NCBI GenBank assembly: GCA_903927465.1
Contig: CAIYMY010000059.1
Location: 1-32,664 of the forward strand
DNA length: 32,664 nt
Direction of reading: 5' to 3'
DNA from: an uncultured Rhodospirillales bacterium
GTDB taxonomy: Bacteria > Pseudomonadota > Alphaproteobacteria > Acetobacterales > Acetobacteraceae
In this document: positions 7,795 through 15,912 of the stretch, one piece after another
Layout of the letters: every line of letters begins with the position of its first letter
How positions within the stretch are numbered: the first letter of the stretch is position 1
Made by a program: the position numbers and the translations under genes
Notes under the pieces: generated by a model
The model's database searches: none
What the model saw: only the letters and a program-made list of their open reading frames with translations
Told to the model about the DNA's origin: nothing

Positions 7795-8108
7795 TGTCCC
7801 TACCCCTGACCCCCGGCGGCGCTGCCGCCGCCTATCGTGCCAATATGGCGGCACCTTCCGCAGCCCCCGCTGCCCTCGGCGGCGGTGAGACCGGCAGCTT
7901 TGGTGACGCGCTGTCGCGCGCCGTGCAGAATGCGGTCTCCACCAGCCGTGAAGCCGAAACCGCTTCAGCGCGTGGCCTGATGGGCGAGGGTAGCGTGACC
8001 GATCTGGTGGTCGCCGTAGGGCGCGCTGAACTTACCTTGCAAACCGCAGTCGCAGTGCGTGATCGCGTGGTCGCGGCCTATCAGGAAGTGATGCGCATGC
8101 CGATCTGA
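7794..8108 (+). CDS. fliE: Flagellar hook-basal body protein FliE
   Basis: Small export substrate that joins the MS ring and export gate to the rod. The 104-residue protein has a disordered Ala-rich N-terminus (1-40), then the conserved helical part (SFGDALSRAVQNAV; SVTDLVVAVGRAELTLQTAVAVRDRVVAAYQEVMRMPI), ending in the usual YQEVMRMPI. It overlaps flgC by one base and precedes fliQ by 42 bp, the standard flgB-flgC-fliE order of alphaproteobacteria. Confidence 0.95.
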   Translation: MSLPLTPGGAAAAYRANMAAPSAAPAALGGGETGSFGDALSRAVQNAVSTSREAETASARGLMGEGSVTDLVVAVGRAELTLQTAVAVRDRVVAAYQEVMRMPI

Positions 8109-8150
8109 CGCCTGGTTTGGCGTTACGCATGGGCAAGGAAAGGCAGGGCG

Positions 8151-8420
8151 ATGGGCGGCATCGCTGAAGCAAGCAGGGAAGCGCTTTGGGTTACTCTGCA
8201 GATCGGTGGGCCGCTGCTGGTGCTGCTGCTGATTGTTGGCCTTGTGGTGGCTGTGTTCCAGGCGCTGACCCAAGTGAATGAGGCAAGCCTTTCCTTCCTG
8301 CCGAAAATGGCTGCTCTCGCCATCGCGCTTATTGTGCTGACGCCCTTCTTTACCGGCGTGCTGCGCGGCTATGCCCAAAGCCTGTTCGACATGATCATCC
8401 AAGTCGGATCAAGGCCCTAG
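8151..8420 (+). CDS. fliQ: Flagellar export gate protein FliQ
   Basis: Export gate subunit of 89 residues with two transmembrane helices (about 18-38 and 53-72). The family motif VVAVFQALTQVNEASLSFLPK links them. AAGGAAAGGCAGGG lies just upstream of the ATG. Usually fliQ runs directly into fliR, but here a 178-bp gap follows, of which 114 bp are a tandem repeat. Confidence 0.96.
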   Translation: MGGIAEASREALWVTLQIGGPLLVLLLIVGLVVAVFQALTQVNEASLSFLPKMAALAIALIVLTPFFTGVLRGYAQSLFDMIIQVGSRP

Positions 8421-8475
8421 CGGTGCGATTCATGTTGACCTTCCCCGCCGCCGGGATGCCCCCGCGCACCACTAG

Positions 8476-8589
8476 CCATATGTTTGGTGGGCCGATTCAC
8501 GCTGCTGTCGGTTCCAGACAGCAGCGATCGGACCATATGTTTGGTGGGCCGATTCACGCTGCTGTCGGTTCCAGACAGCAGCGATCGGA
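8476..8589. repeat. Two perfect tandem copies of a 57-bp hairpin repeat between fliQ and fliR
   Basis: Positions 8476-8532 and 8533-8589 are identical. Each unit holds a perfect 9-bp stem, GCTGCTGTC and GACAGCAGC, around the loop GGTTCCA (first copy 8501-8525). Outer arms CCGAT and ATCGG extend the stem across a small internal bulge. The array is bounded by near-identical 11-mers, CCACTAGCCAT on the left and CCACTGGCCAT on the right; the right one includes the AT of the fliR start. There are no unique spacers, so it is not a CRISPR array. The layout suggests a REP-like intergenic element or an RNA structure that adjusts expression across fliQ-fliR. It may displace the fliR ribosome binding site. 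Confidence 0.93.
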
Positions 8590-8598
8590 CCACTGGCC

Positions 8599-9375
8599 AT
8601 GACCGAAGCAGAATGGCTCGCAGCACTCCCGGATATGGTGTTTCGCGCTGTGCTGCTGCTGGCGCGCATCGGTGCGGTGGTCATGCTGATGCCAGGGCTT
8701 GGCGAACAGGAAGTGCCCAGCAATTATCGCCTGGGTTTGGGCTTTGCGCTAGTTATGGTGCTCTACCCCGTGCTGTCACCATCCCTACCGGTGGCGCCCG
8801 ATGCCGTTGGTGAAATGCTGCGCCTGGTCCTGATAGAAATCGTGATCGGTATTTGGTATGGCGCGCTCACCCGGCTGGTCACCCTGGCCATGACGATGGC
8901 GGGACAGCTTTTCGCCCTGCTGCTTGGGCTTTCGCAAATGCTGGCCCCCGATCCAGGCTTGGGCGGACAAAGCGCCGTGACCGGGCGCTTCTTTGGGTTG
9001 CTTTCCGTGGTCCTGATGATGAGCAGCGGGCTCTATGCGTTGCCACTGCGGGCCTTGGCAGAAAGCTATGCCGTATTGCCGGTGGGTGAAGGTTTTCTGG
9101 CCGGGCCAGGCGCTGAGGCTATAGCCGCGGCGGTTGGGCAAAGCTTCATCCTGGCGCTGCAACTCATGGCGCCCTTCCTGCTTCTGTCCGTTGTGCTGAA
9201 TGTCGCTTTCGGCCTGCTTGCGCGTATCGCGCCGCAGGTACAGATTTATTTCCTGGTGGTGCCTGGGCAGATTTTATTGGGCCTTGTGCTGCTTGGGCTA
9301 TTGCTGCCCGCCATGCTCGGGCTTTATTCAAGCATCGCACGCGAGACTTTCCTCACCCTGCCAGGAGTACGTTGA
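8599..9375 (+). CDS. fliR: Flagellar export gate protein FliR
   Basis: Third membrane subunit of the export gate core, 258 residues, with about six hydrophobic segments. The N-terminus ARIGAVVMLMPGLGEQEVPSNYRLGLGFAL and the middle GLSQMLAPDPGLGGQSAVTGRF are diagnostic. Length fits the family (about 255-265). The start at 8599 follows the end of the tandem repeat by 9 bases, and only a weak GATCGGA stretch from the repeat itself is available as ribosome binding site. This suggests the hairpin affects fliR translation. Followed by flhB after 3 bp. Confidence 0.95.
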   Translation: MTEAEWLAALPDMVFRAVLLLARIGAVVMLMPGLGEQEVPSNYRLGLGFALVMVLYPVLSPSLPVAPDAVGEMLRLVLIEIVIGIWYGALTRLVTLAMTMAGQLFALLLGLSQMLAPDPGLGGQSAVTGRFFGLLSVVLMMSSGLYALPLRALAESYAVLPVGEGFLAGPGAEAIAAAVGQSFILALQLMAPFLLLSVVLNVAFGLLARIAPQVQIYFLVVPGQILLGLVLLGLLLPAMLGLYSSIARETFLTLPGVR

Positions 9376-9378
9376 TCC

Positions 9379-10449
9379 ATGTCGGGCACCGGTGGTGGCG
9401 AGGAAGGCGGCCAGGACAAGACAGAAGAAGCGACGGCCCGACGCATTCAAAAAGCGCGGGAGGAAGGTCAGATCGTCATGTCCCGCGAAGTGGTTGGCTT
9501 CGTGGTGCTTGGTGCGGCGATGATCGGGATGGTTTTCGGTCTGCCACCGCTTGGTCATGAATTGATGCGCGGCATGCGCGGTGTGCTGGAAAACGCGCAT
9601 CAACTCCAAACTGGCCTGGTCGCAACTGAAATGCTGCGCCTTGGCCTGCTTGCCGTATTGCCCGTAAGCTTGCTTGGCATGGTGGGCGCCATTTCCGGTA
9701 CTATGCTGCAAAGTCGCGGACTTGTTTCGGCCAAAGGGCTCAAGCCGCAATTCTCGCGGATCAATCCTGGCTCTGGCATCAAGCGCCTGATTGGGCCCGA
9801 AGGGGCCATCGAATTCCTGCGCACGCTGATCAAGCTGACGGTGGTCGGCGCTGCGCTCTGGTGGGCGCTTGGTGACCCGCGTGAATTACGCGCGGCACTC
9901 TCGCTCGGGCCTGGTGATCTGCTGCGGATGATGGTGCGCGCGGCGATGGATTTTTTCATCGCGGCCCTGGTCGCCTTTGCCGGCATCGCGGTGCTGGATT
10001 ACCTGGTGGTTCGCTTTCGGCACTTGCACCGCTTGCGCATGACGCGTCAGGAATTGCGGGAAGAAATGAAGGAAACCGATGGGGACCCGATCATCAAGGG
10101 CCGCATCCGTAACCTGCGCATGGCGCGTGCGCGGCGGCGCATGATGGCAGCGGTGCCCAAGGCGGCGGTGGTGTTGACGAACCCAACCCATTACGCGGTA
10201 GCCCTCGCCTATGATGAGAATTCACAAGCCGCACCCAAAATTGTAGCGAAGGGAGCCGAGGCAGTGGCGGCACGCATCCGTGCGCTGGCCGAAGAATCCG
10301 GAGTGCCTTTGGTATCCAGTCCGCCTTTGGCGCGGGCATTGTTCAAGCTGGAACTGGACACCGAAATCCCGGCCGAACATTATCAGGCTGTCGCGGAAAT
10401 CATCGCCTATGTCTGGCGGTTGAGGGGCCGCACGGGAGCAGCGGCGTGA
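9379..10449 (+). CDS. flhB: Flagellar export switch protein FlhB
   Basis: Export apparatus protein that switches substrate specificity from hook to filament. The 356 residues begin with the conserved cytoplasmic segment QDKTEEATARRIQKAREEGQ, continue with four transmembrane helices (about 33-210), and end in the cytoplasmic domain with the self-cleavage motif NPTH (cleavage between Asn268 and Pro269), matching Asn269 of enteric FlhB. LVSSPPLARALFKLELDTEIPAEHYQAVAEIIAYVW is the expected C-terminal part. It is the interaction partner of FliK, encoded further on. Its last 4 bases overlap the following kinase gene (GTGA). Confidence 0.97.
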   Translation: MSGTGGGEEGGQDKTEEATARRIQKAREEGQIVMSREVVGFVVLGAAMIGMVFGLPPLGHELMRGMRGVLENAHQLQTGLVATEMLRLGLLAVLPVSLLGMVGAISGTMLQSRGLVSAKGLKPQFSRINPGSGIKRLIGPEGAIEFLRTLIKLTVVGAALWWALGDPRELRAALSLGPGDLLRMMVRAAMDFFIAALVAFAGIAVLDYLVVRFRHLHRLRMTRQELREEMKETDGDPIIKGRIRNLRMARARRRMMAAVPKAAVVLTNPTHYAVALAYDENSQAAPKIVAKGAEAVAARIRALAEESGVPLVSSPPLARALFKLELDTEIPAEHYQAVAEIIAYVWRLRGRTGAAA

Positions 10450-11966
10450 CCAGGCATGCCGAAGCAGCAGCGGATTCCTTCCGTAGGCTTTTCGAATCCG
10501 AGGAAGAAGCCGGCCTTGCCGTATTGGATTCGGAAGGGCGTATTCGGGCGGCAAGTGCCGTGCTGGAAAGACTTTGCGCCAATGGCCCGGCGCCGGGACC
10601 GGGGCGCGACCCCGCACTACTTTTCGCGGCTGCCAGCCAGGATGCGGTGCGCCAAATTATCACTGTGGCCCTGGCAGGCCCCCCTGCCCCGCCGGCGGTG
10701 GAAGCACAGCTCGCCACGTCGGATCATGCCCCCGATGCGGCGGTGGAGGTGCATTGCCGCCCCCTGCGTGGGGAGCCAGGGGCCCTTTTGCGGGTGCTGG
10801 ATATCACCGCGCGGCGCCGCCGGCAGGCGCAGTTGGAAGAAGCAGCGCGGCTAGAAGCTGTGGGCCGGCTTGCCGGCGGTGTCGCGCATGATTTCAACAA
10901 TCTGCTGGCGGCCGTGGGTGCGGCAGCGGAAACCGCGCTGGCGCGTGGGCAGGATACCGCAACTGCCGAGGATTTGCGCCAGATATTGGATAGCGCCGGG
11001 CGCGGTGCCCGGCTGGTGCGCCAGCTTTTGGCCTTTGCGAGCCGCCAGGCAGTGCAACCACGCGTGGTCGCACTCGATCGCGCGGTGGATGGCATGGCGC
11101 CGCTGCTCGCGCGGCTTTTGGGCCGGCGCATTCCGATCACGCTTGATCTTGCCCGGCCTGGCCCCTGCGCGCGGGTTGACCCGAGCCATATTGACCAGGC
11201 GCTGATGAACCTGGCGGTGAATGCACGCGATGCCATGCCGCAGGGCGGCAAGCTGCATATCTCCGTTAAAAGCCGCGACCTTGAGGCGCCAGAACCGGCA
11301 CAAGGCGGCACCATCGCGCCTGGTGCCTGGGTTGTCTTGGAAGTTCAGGATGAGGGTGCGGGCATGGAGCCGGAGCTGATCTCGCGCATCTTTGAGCCCT
11401 TCTACACCACCAAGCGCGATGGCGGCGGCACGGGGCTTGGGCTTTCGACCGTACTTGGCATTCTCAGACAATCGGGCGGGCATGTATCGGTACGCTCACG
11501 CCCCGGAGAGGGTAGTCGGTTTCGCCTATGGTTTCCGCGCGTTGCGGCGGAGCCCGATAATGCGGTGGCGCATACACCGGGCGTTCATGCCATCGGCGCC
11601 GGGCGGCGGCTTCTGCTGGTGGAGGATGAAGCGCCGCTGCACCGGCTTCTGACCCGCGCATTGACCACCGCTGGCTATGAAGTGACGGCGGTGGAAGATG
11701 GGGAGGCAGCGCTTGGTGCCATTACCGCCGGGCTCAAGCCCGATCTGGTGATTTCAGATGTCGCCATGCCGGGCAGCATTGATGGCCTGACGCTCGCGCG
11801 TCGCCTGCGGAAGACACATCCTGACCTGCCCATTGTGCTGATGTCAGGCTATGCTGAAGGCACGCTGAGCGGCGAGGTCGTGACCGAGAATTTCTATTTT
11901 CTGCAAAAGCCCTTCCGCATTTCCGAAATGCTGTCGCAGATCGCGGGTGCGCTCACGCGTGGCTGA
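10446..11966 (+). CDS. CckA-like hybrid histidine kinase with receiver domain, no transmembrane segments
   Basis: 506-residue sensor kinase starting at a GTG that overlaps the flhB stop (GTGA). Layout: an N-terminal PAS-like region (about 10-125), a HisKA dimerisation helix with His148 in GGVAHDFNN, an ATPase domain with the N box (Asn255, Asn259), DEGAGM (302-307), FEPFYTTK (316-323) and GGGTGLGL (326-333), then a receiver (about 386-505) with phosphoacceptor Asp438 and Lys488. The phrases LEAVGRLAGGVAHDFNNLL and RQLLAFASRQAVQPRVVAL closely resemble CckA, which feeds the ChpT-CtrA relay controlling flagellar and cell-cycle genes in alphaproteobacteria. Unlike Caulobacter CckA, no membrane helices are visible. 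It may be the organism's CckA or a paralogue. Confidence 0.85.
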   Translation: MTRHAEAAADSFRRLFESEEEAGLAVLDSEGRIRAASAVLERLCANGPAPGPGRDPALLFAAASQDAVRQIITVALAGPPAPPAVEAQLATSDHAPDAAVEVHCRPLRGEPGALLRVLDITARRRRQAQLEEAARLEAVGRLAGGVAHDFNNLLAAVGAAAETALARGQDTATAEDLRQILDSAGRGARLVRQLLAFASRQAVQPRVVALDRAVDGMAPLLARLLGRRIPITLDLARPGPCARVDPSHIDQALMNLAVNARDAMPQGGKLHISVKSRDLEAPEPAQGGTIAPGAWVVLEVQDEGAGMEPELISRIFEPFYTTKRDGGGTGLGLSTVLGILRQSGGHVSVRSRPGEGSRFRLWFPRVAAEPDNAVAHTPGVHAIGAGRRLLLVEDEAPLHRLLTRALTTAGYEVTAVEDGEAALGAITAGLKPDLVISDVAMPGSIDGLTLARRLRKTHPDLPIVLMSGYAEGTLSGEVVTENFYFLQKPFRISEMLSQIAGALTRG

Positions 11967-11994
11967 TTGTGGTGGTTGGCGCATGTCCCGCGCC

Positions 11995-12013
11995 GCCAAG
12001 TTTTCCACTTGGC
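11995..12013. terminator. Weak hairpin between the convergent kinase gene and flhG
   Basis: GCCAAG (11995-12000), loop TTTTCCA, CTTGGC (12008-12013), in the 63-bp gap between the two convergent genes. A 6-bp stem with no clear U tract downstream on either strand, so termination activity is uncertain. Confidence 0.25.
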
Positions 12014-12029
12014 TTGAAGATGTTCCAAT

Positions 12030-12791
12030 CTACCCCAAGGATTGCGCGATGGCTTCAATATCCGAAGCCGCCGCGGCGCTCGGGTGGCGTGTCAGCAACG
12101 GCACCTGATGGCGGATGGCGTCCCGCACCTTGATGTCGCGCCGTACAATGCCTGCCAAGGGAATTTCGCGCTTGAGAAAAGCGCCAGCCGCACGACGGAG
12201 CGCTTCATAGGTGCGCTGCCCGCTGGTGCGGTCATCCGCCATATTCACCACAATCCGCGAAACACCGTTGGGATTATCCATCCCATGCAGTTTCAGCACC
12301 GCATAGGCATCGGTCAGGCTGGTCGGTTCTTCGGTCGCCACCACCAGTAGCAAATCCGCCGCCGCCGCAATGCGCCGCTGCGCCATATCAAGCCCGGCGC
12401 CCAGATCAACCACCACATCCTGCCACTGCCGCCTTGCGGCCCCAAGCGCCGCCAGAAAAGCATCAAGCGCAGCTGGGCTGAGGGAGGCGAGCGCACCCGA
12501 ACCCGAACGCCCCGCCAGCACATCAAAGCCGGCATCCGGGATGCGCGTTGCCGCCTCAACCGCTGTCATGGTGCCGGAGAGCACGGCCGAGAGGTCACGT
12601 TCCGGCTGAATGCCAAGCTGCACATCAATATTCGCAAGCCCAAGATCAGCATCCGCCAACAGCACGAGCCGCCCCTTGCGCGCCAGCGCCTGAGCAAGGC
12701 TGATCGAAAACCATGTCTTGCCAACGCCGCCTTTGCCGGAGGCTACCACGATCATGCGTCCGGTTTGGGACGAGAAACTCCCGCTCGACAT
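12030..12791 (-). CDS. flhG: MinD-like ATPase FlhG (FleN), flagellar number regulator
   Basis: ParA/MinD-type ATPase that limits flagellar number and works against FlhF at the cell pole. The 253-residue product has a deviant Walker A motif GKGGVGKT (19-26), the ADADLGLANIDVQLG segment (46-60) characteristic of FlhG/FleN, and a Walker B-like VVVDLGAGLD. The ATG at 12791 shares a base with the flhF stop (TGATG); a TTG one codon upstream is unlikely. I see no clear C-terminal amphipathic membrane helix, which many MinD proteins have, though the tail AASDIEAIAQSLG is helical. Last gene of the minus-strand fliF operon. Confidence 0.9.
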   Translation of the reverse strand: MSSGSFSSQTGRMIVVASGKGGVGKTWFSISLAQALARKGRLVLLADADLGLANIDVQLGIQPERDLSAVLSGTMTAVEAATRIPDAGFDVLAGRSGSGALASLSPAALDAFLAALGAARRQWQDVVVDLGAGLDMAQRRIAAAADLLLVVATEEPTSLTDAYAVLKLHGMDNPNGVSRIVVNMADDRTSGQRTYEALRRAAGAFLKREIPLAGIVRRDIKVRDAIRHQVPLLTRHPSAAAASDIEAIAQSLG

Positions 12792-13786
12792 CAAGGGTTT
12801 TCCTTATCGGGCCTTGCGGCCCCACTTTGCGCAGAACCGCGCTGAGCAGACCCATGCTGAGCAGACCCATGCTGAGCAGACCCATGCTGAGCAGACCCAT
12901 GCTGAGCAGAGGATAGCAAGCGTGATGCCAGCCCTTCCGGGGTAAGCGTTTCAAGCCCATCGGCGACTTCCGGGCCGATACCCGCTTCGGTCAGTCTAAG
13001 CGGCCCCGCGGCGGCGGCCATCAATACGCCCCCCAGGCGCCGTGCGGCATCCAGCCTGGTTGGCAGCAAATGCTGCGCGCCAAGGGCGGCGAAAGCGCGC
13101 GCCAGATCGGCAGCTTCTGCCGGATCAAGCCCAGCCGGCAGCACCAAGATCATATCGGCCCCGGCCTGCACCGCCAATTGGCGTAATTGCCGCGCCTGGT
13201 CATGATTGAAGGGATCGCAGCCAGCGGTATCAATCACCACGGGCTGGCCGGGGCTGCGATGCGCCAACGCCTTGGCGAGCATGGCAGGCGTAGGGGCGAC
13301 CGCAAGCGTGACGCCCAAAACCCGCGTGAAGGCGGCAAGCTGTTCGACAGCACCGGCACGTTGGCCATCCGTGGTGATAACCAGCGGAGGTGTACCGCCC
13401 AGCACCATGCGCGCGGTGAGCTTGGCGGTCGTGAGCGTTTTTCCTGCGCCGGGCGAGCCGGCCAGCAGCAAGGGGCGGTCCCGACCCAAGGGCAGCGCGG
13501 TGAAGGCTAAGGCCTCGGCCAGGCTTTCCGACAAGGGGCCCTTGACCAAAGCCTGATATAGGCTCGCCGGAATATTGTGGAAATCGAGCGGCCCGGGCGC
13601 CGCAAACGGCGCAGCGCTGGTGAGCGGCTGAATCAGGATCAGTTCATCAGGCTCGAGTGCTGCGGTGATTTCCACCCCATTGCGTGTGCGGCGTTGTTCC
13701 AGGATGATGGCATCAACGCCGAGTTCCGCGCGGATCTGCGCCATGGCTTCGGCCATATTCGCGCCGTGAAAAACCTTGAGCCGCAT
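12791..13786 (-). CDS. flhF: SRP-type GTPase FlhF, polar flagellar placement
   Basis: GTPase of the signal recognition particle family that places the flagellum at the pole. Residues 1-45 carry the FlhF N-terminal signature (MRLKVFHGANMAEAMAQIRAELG). The G domain shows the P-loop GSPGAGKT (110-117), the SRP-type TTDGQRAGAVEQL (138-150), DTAG (186-189) and a TRLD variant of the usual TKLD base-recognition motif. At 331 residues it is short for FlhF, mainly because the linker between N-terminal and NG parts is reduced. The C-terminus ends in six SAQHG-like pentapeptides encoded by a 15-bp minisatellite. It overlaps flhG by one base. Confidence 0.92.
   Translation of the reverse strand: MRLKVFHGANMAEAMAQIRAELGVDAIILEQRRTRNGVEITAALEPDELILIQPLTSAAPFAAPGPLDFHNIPASLYQALVKGPLSESLAEALAFTALPLGRDRPLLLAGSPGAGKTLTTAKLTARMVLGGTPPLVITTDGQRAGAVEQLAAFTRVLGVTLAVAPTPAMLAKALAHRSPGQPVVIDTAGCDPFNHDQARQLRQLAVQAGADMILVLPAGLDPAEAADLARAFAALGAQHLLPTRLDAARRLGGVLMAAAAGPLRLTEAGIGPEVADGLETLTPEGLASRLLSSAQHGSAQHGSAQHGSAQHGSAQRGSAQSGAARPDKENP
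12841..12910. repeat. 15-bp minisatellite in the 3' end of flhF
   Basis: Four exact copies of GCTGAGCAGACCCAT (starts 12841, 12856, 12871, 12886) and a fifth partial copy (12901-12910). In flhF they encode SAQHG repeats, followed by the degenerate SAQRG and SAQSG. The unit is a multiple of three, so slippage would change tail length without a frameshift. Confidence 0.95.
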
Positions 13787-13837
13787 TCTTCAGCAGCCCC
13801 TTCGCGCGGCAGGCAAGTTAGGCGGGGTTTGCGACAC

Positions 13838-15907
13838 CTAAAGCGACCCAACAGTACGAATGCGCGCGCGCGGATGGATTTCGGTATGCGCCAGCACCGG
13901 GGTTGAAGGGCGGAAGCGTTCCACGATGGCCCGCACATGGGCGCGAATGGCCCCCGAACAAACCAATACAGGCTGTTCGCCCATGGCATTGGCCTTGTCG
14001 AAGGCATCCCTCAGCTTTTGCATGAAATCCGAAAGCTTGGACGGCGCCATGGCGAGCTGCCGATCGTCAGCCGGGCCAATCAGCGCTTCGGCAAAGGCCA
14101 CTTCCCAATCGGCCGAGAGCGTGATCATGGGCACATAGCCCTCAGGCCCGCGCGCAGCATCAGAAAGTTGCCGCGCCAGGCGCTGGCGCACGATTGCCAG
14201 GATGGAGGCAACGGTCCGCGCGCCGGCAGCATTGGATTCCTGGATGCCTTCCAGGATGGTGGGCAGATCGCGAATGGAAACGCGCTCTGCAAGGAGGCTT
14301 TGCAAAATACGCTGAATACCGCCAACACCAATCGGCTGCGGCACCAGATCTGTCACCAGCTTCTTCTGTTCCGCCGGCAAGTCATCCAGCAATTTCTGCG
14401 TCTCAGCGAAGGAGAGCAGCTCCGCCATATATTCTCGTACGATTTCGGTAATGTGCGTCGCCACCACCCCGGCGCAATCAACAACGGTGCAGCCACGCGC
14501 CAGCGCTTCCTCACGCCGTGATTCATCCACCCAAAGGGCAGGTAGACCAAAGGTTGGTTCGGTACAGCGTTCGCCCGGCATATCGGGCAGGCCGCCGGAT
14601 GGATCAATCGCCAGCAGCATGGGGTGGCGCAATTGACCTTTTCCCGCCTCAATCTCCTTGACCTTGATGACATAGGTATCGGAAGGCAAGGCTAGGTTAT
14701 CTTGGATACGCACAGATGGCAGCACGAAGCCCATTTCCTGCGCGATGCTGCGCCGCAGCCCCTTGATCTGTTCCGTGAGCCGCGGTGCATCGCCTGCCGC
14801 CAATGAGAGCAGCCCATAGCCGAGTTCTAGCCGCAGCAAATCCATCTTGAGCGTTTCGCTGATCGGCAAATCGGCTTCTGGCGTTGGCAGGGGCGGTGCG
14901 CGCGCTGCGATTTCGCGTTGTTGCTGCGCCTGCGTGAGCCGCCATGCCGCATAGCCAGCCACGCCCGCCAAGGCAAAAAAGGGAATAAGGGGCATGCCCG
15001 GCATCAGCGCCATGATGGCCGAAGCGCCCGCGGCGATGGCGAGCGGCTTTGGGCTTGAGGCCAATTGCTCCATCAGCGCCTGATCAGCCGTACCTTCGGT
15101 GCTGCCCTTGGTGACAACGATACCAGCCGCCACTGAAACCAGCAGAGCCGGGATTTGCGTGACCAGCCCATCACCCACCGTCAGCATCGAGAAATTGGTA
15201 ATAGCATCGCCAAAGCTCATGCCATGCCGGCCAATGCCAATAGCTATGCCGCCAATCAAATTGATGGCGGTGATGATCAGTCCCGCAATGGCATCACCGC
15301 GCACGAATTTCGCGGCACCATCCATGGAGCCATAAAAGCCGGTTTCCGCTTCCAATTCCTTGCGCCGCGCGCGGGCCTGATTTTCGTCAATCAACCCAGC
15401 CGAAAGATCGGCATCAATAGCCATCTGCTTGCCGGGCATGGCATCCAAGCTGAAGCGCGCCGCGACTTCAGCGATGCGCCCGCTGCCCTTCGTGATAACA
15501 ACAAAATTCACGATCAGCAGAATGAAGAAGACGATTAGCCCCACCACCACATCGCCACCCATGAGAAAGCCACCGAAGGCGGAAATCACATGGCCGGCGG
15601 ATTCCGGCCCCTCATGCCCATGGGTCAGAATGATGCGCGTGGTCGCCACATTCAGCGAAAGCCGCAAAAGCGTTGACAGCAGCAGCAATGTCGGGAAGGA
15701 CGTGAAATCAAGCGGGCGCCGCAGAAACAGCGAAGTCATCAACACCAGTATCGATAGCGTGATGGAAATCGCCAACCCCAGGTCAAGCAGCAGCACGGGT
15801 AGCGGGACGACAAGAACAACAAGCAATAGCGCGACGCCGAGCGCCAGCGACACGTCATTCCCGGGCTGAACCCGGCGTAACCAGGATGGAACGAGTGTTT
15901 CCGACAC
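13838..15907 (-). CDS. flhA: Flagellar export gate protein FlhA
   Basis: Large export gate subunit and docking platform for chaperone-substrate complexes. The 689 residues begin at a GTG. The N-terminal half has about eight transmembrane helices (from residue 20 to about 320). The conserved cytoplasmic FHIPEP loop lies at about 140-210 (GSGRIAEVAARFSLDAMPGK, then AIDADLSAGLI and FVRGDAIAG). The C-terminal half (about 350-689) is the cytoplasmic docking domain, including LRLELGYGLL and GQLRHPMLLAIDPSG. Length is normal for the family. It lies 5 bp after flbD, in the same order as in the Caulobacter fliF operon. Confidence 0.97.
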   Translation of the reverse strand: MSETLVPSWLRRVQPGNDVSLALGVALLLVVLVVPLPVLLLDLGLAISITLSILVLMTSLFLRRPLDFTSFPTLLLLSTLLRLSLNVATTRIILTHGHEGPESAGHVISAFGGFLMGGDVVVGLIVFFILLIVNFVVITKGSGRIAEVAARFSLDAMPGKQMAIDADLSAGLIDENQARARRKELEAETGFYGSMDGAAKFVRGDAIAGLIITAINLIGGIAIGIGRHGMSFGDAITNFSMLTVGDGLVTQIPALLVSVAAGIVVTKGSTEGTADQALMEQLASSPKPLAIAAGASAIMALMPGMPLIPFFALAGVAGYAAWRLTQAQQQREIAARAPPLPTPEADLPISETLKMDLLRLELGYGLLSLAAGDAPRLTEQIKGLRRSIAQEMGFVLPSVRIQDNLALPSDTYVIKVKEIEAGKGQLRHPMLLAIDPSGGLPDMPGERCTEPTFGLPALWVDESRREEALARGCTVVDCAGVVATHITEIVREYMAELLSFAETQKLLDDLPAEQKKLVTDLVPQPIGVGGIQRILQSLLAERVSIRDLPTILEGIQESNAAGARTVASILAIVRQRLARQLSDAARGPEGYVPMITLSADWEVAFAEALIGPADDRQLAMAPSKLSDFMQKLRDAFDKANAMGEQPVLVCSGAIRAHVRAIVERFRPSTPVLAHTEIHPRARIRTVGSL

Positions 15908-15912
15908 GCGCG

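Noticed and set aside
8476-8589. CRISPR-like repeat array
   Set aside because: Two directly abutting identical units with no spacers and no cas genes; a tandem hairpin duplication fits better.
8484-8813. Open frame translating the 57-bp repeat into a repeated 19-residue peptide
   Set aside because: The unit length is a multiple of three, so several frames on both strands stay open through it. The frame then runs out of frame through fliR, with no ribosome binding site.
12841-12910. Phase-variation switch in flhF
   Set aside because: The 15-bp unit keeps the frame whatever the copy number, so on/off switching by slippage is not expected.
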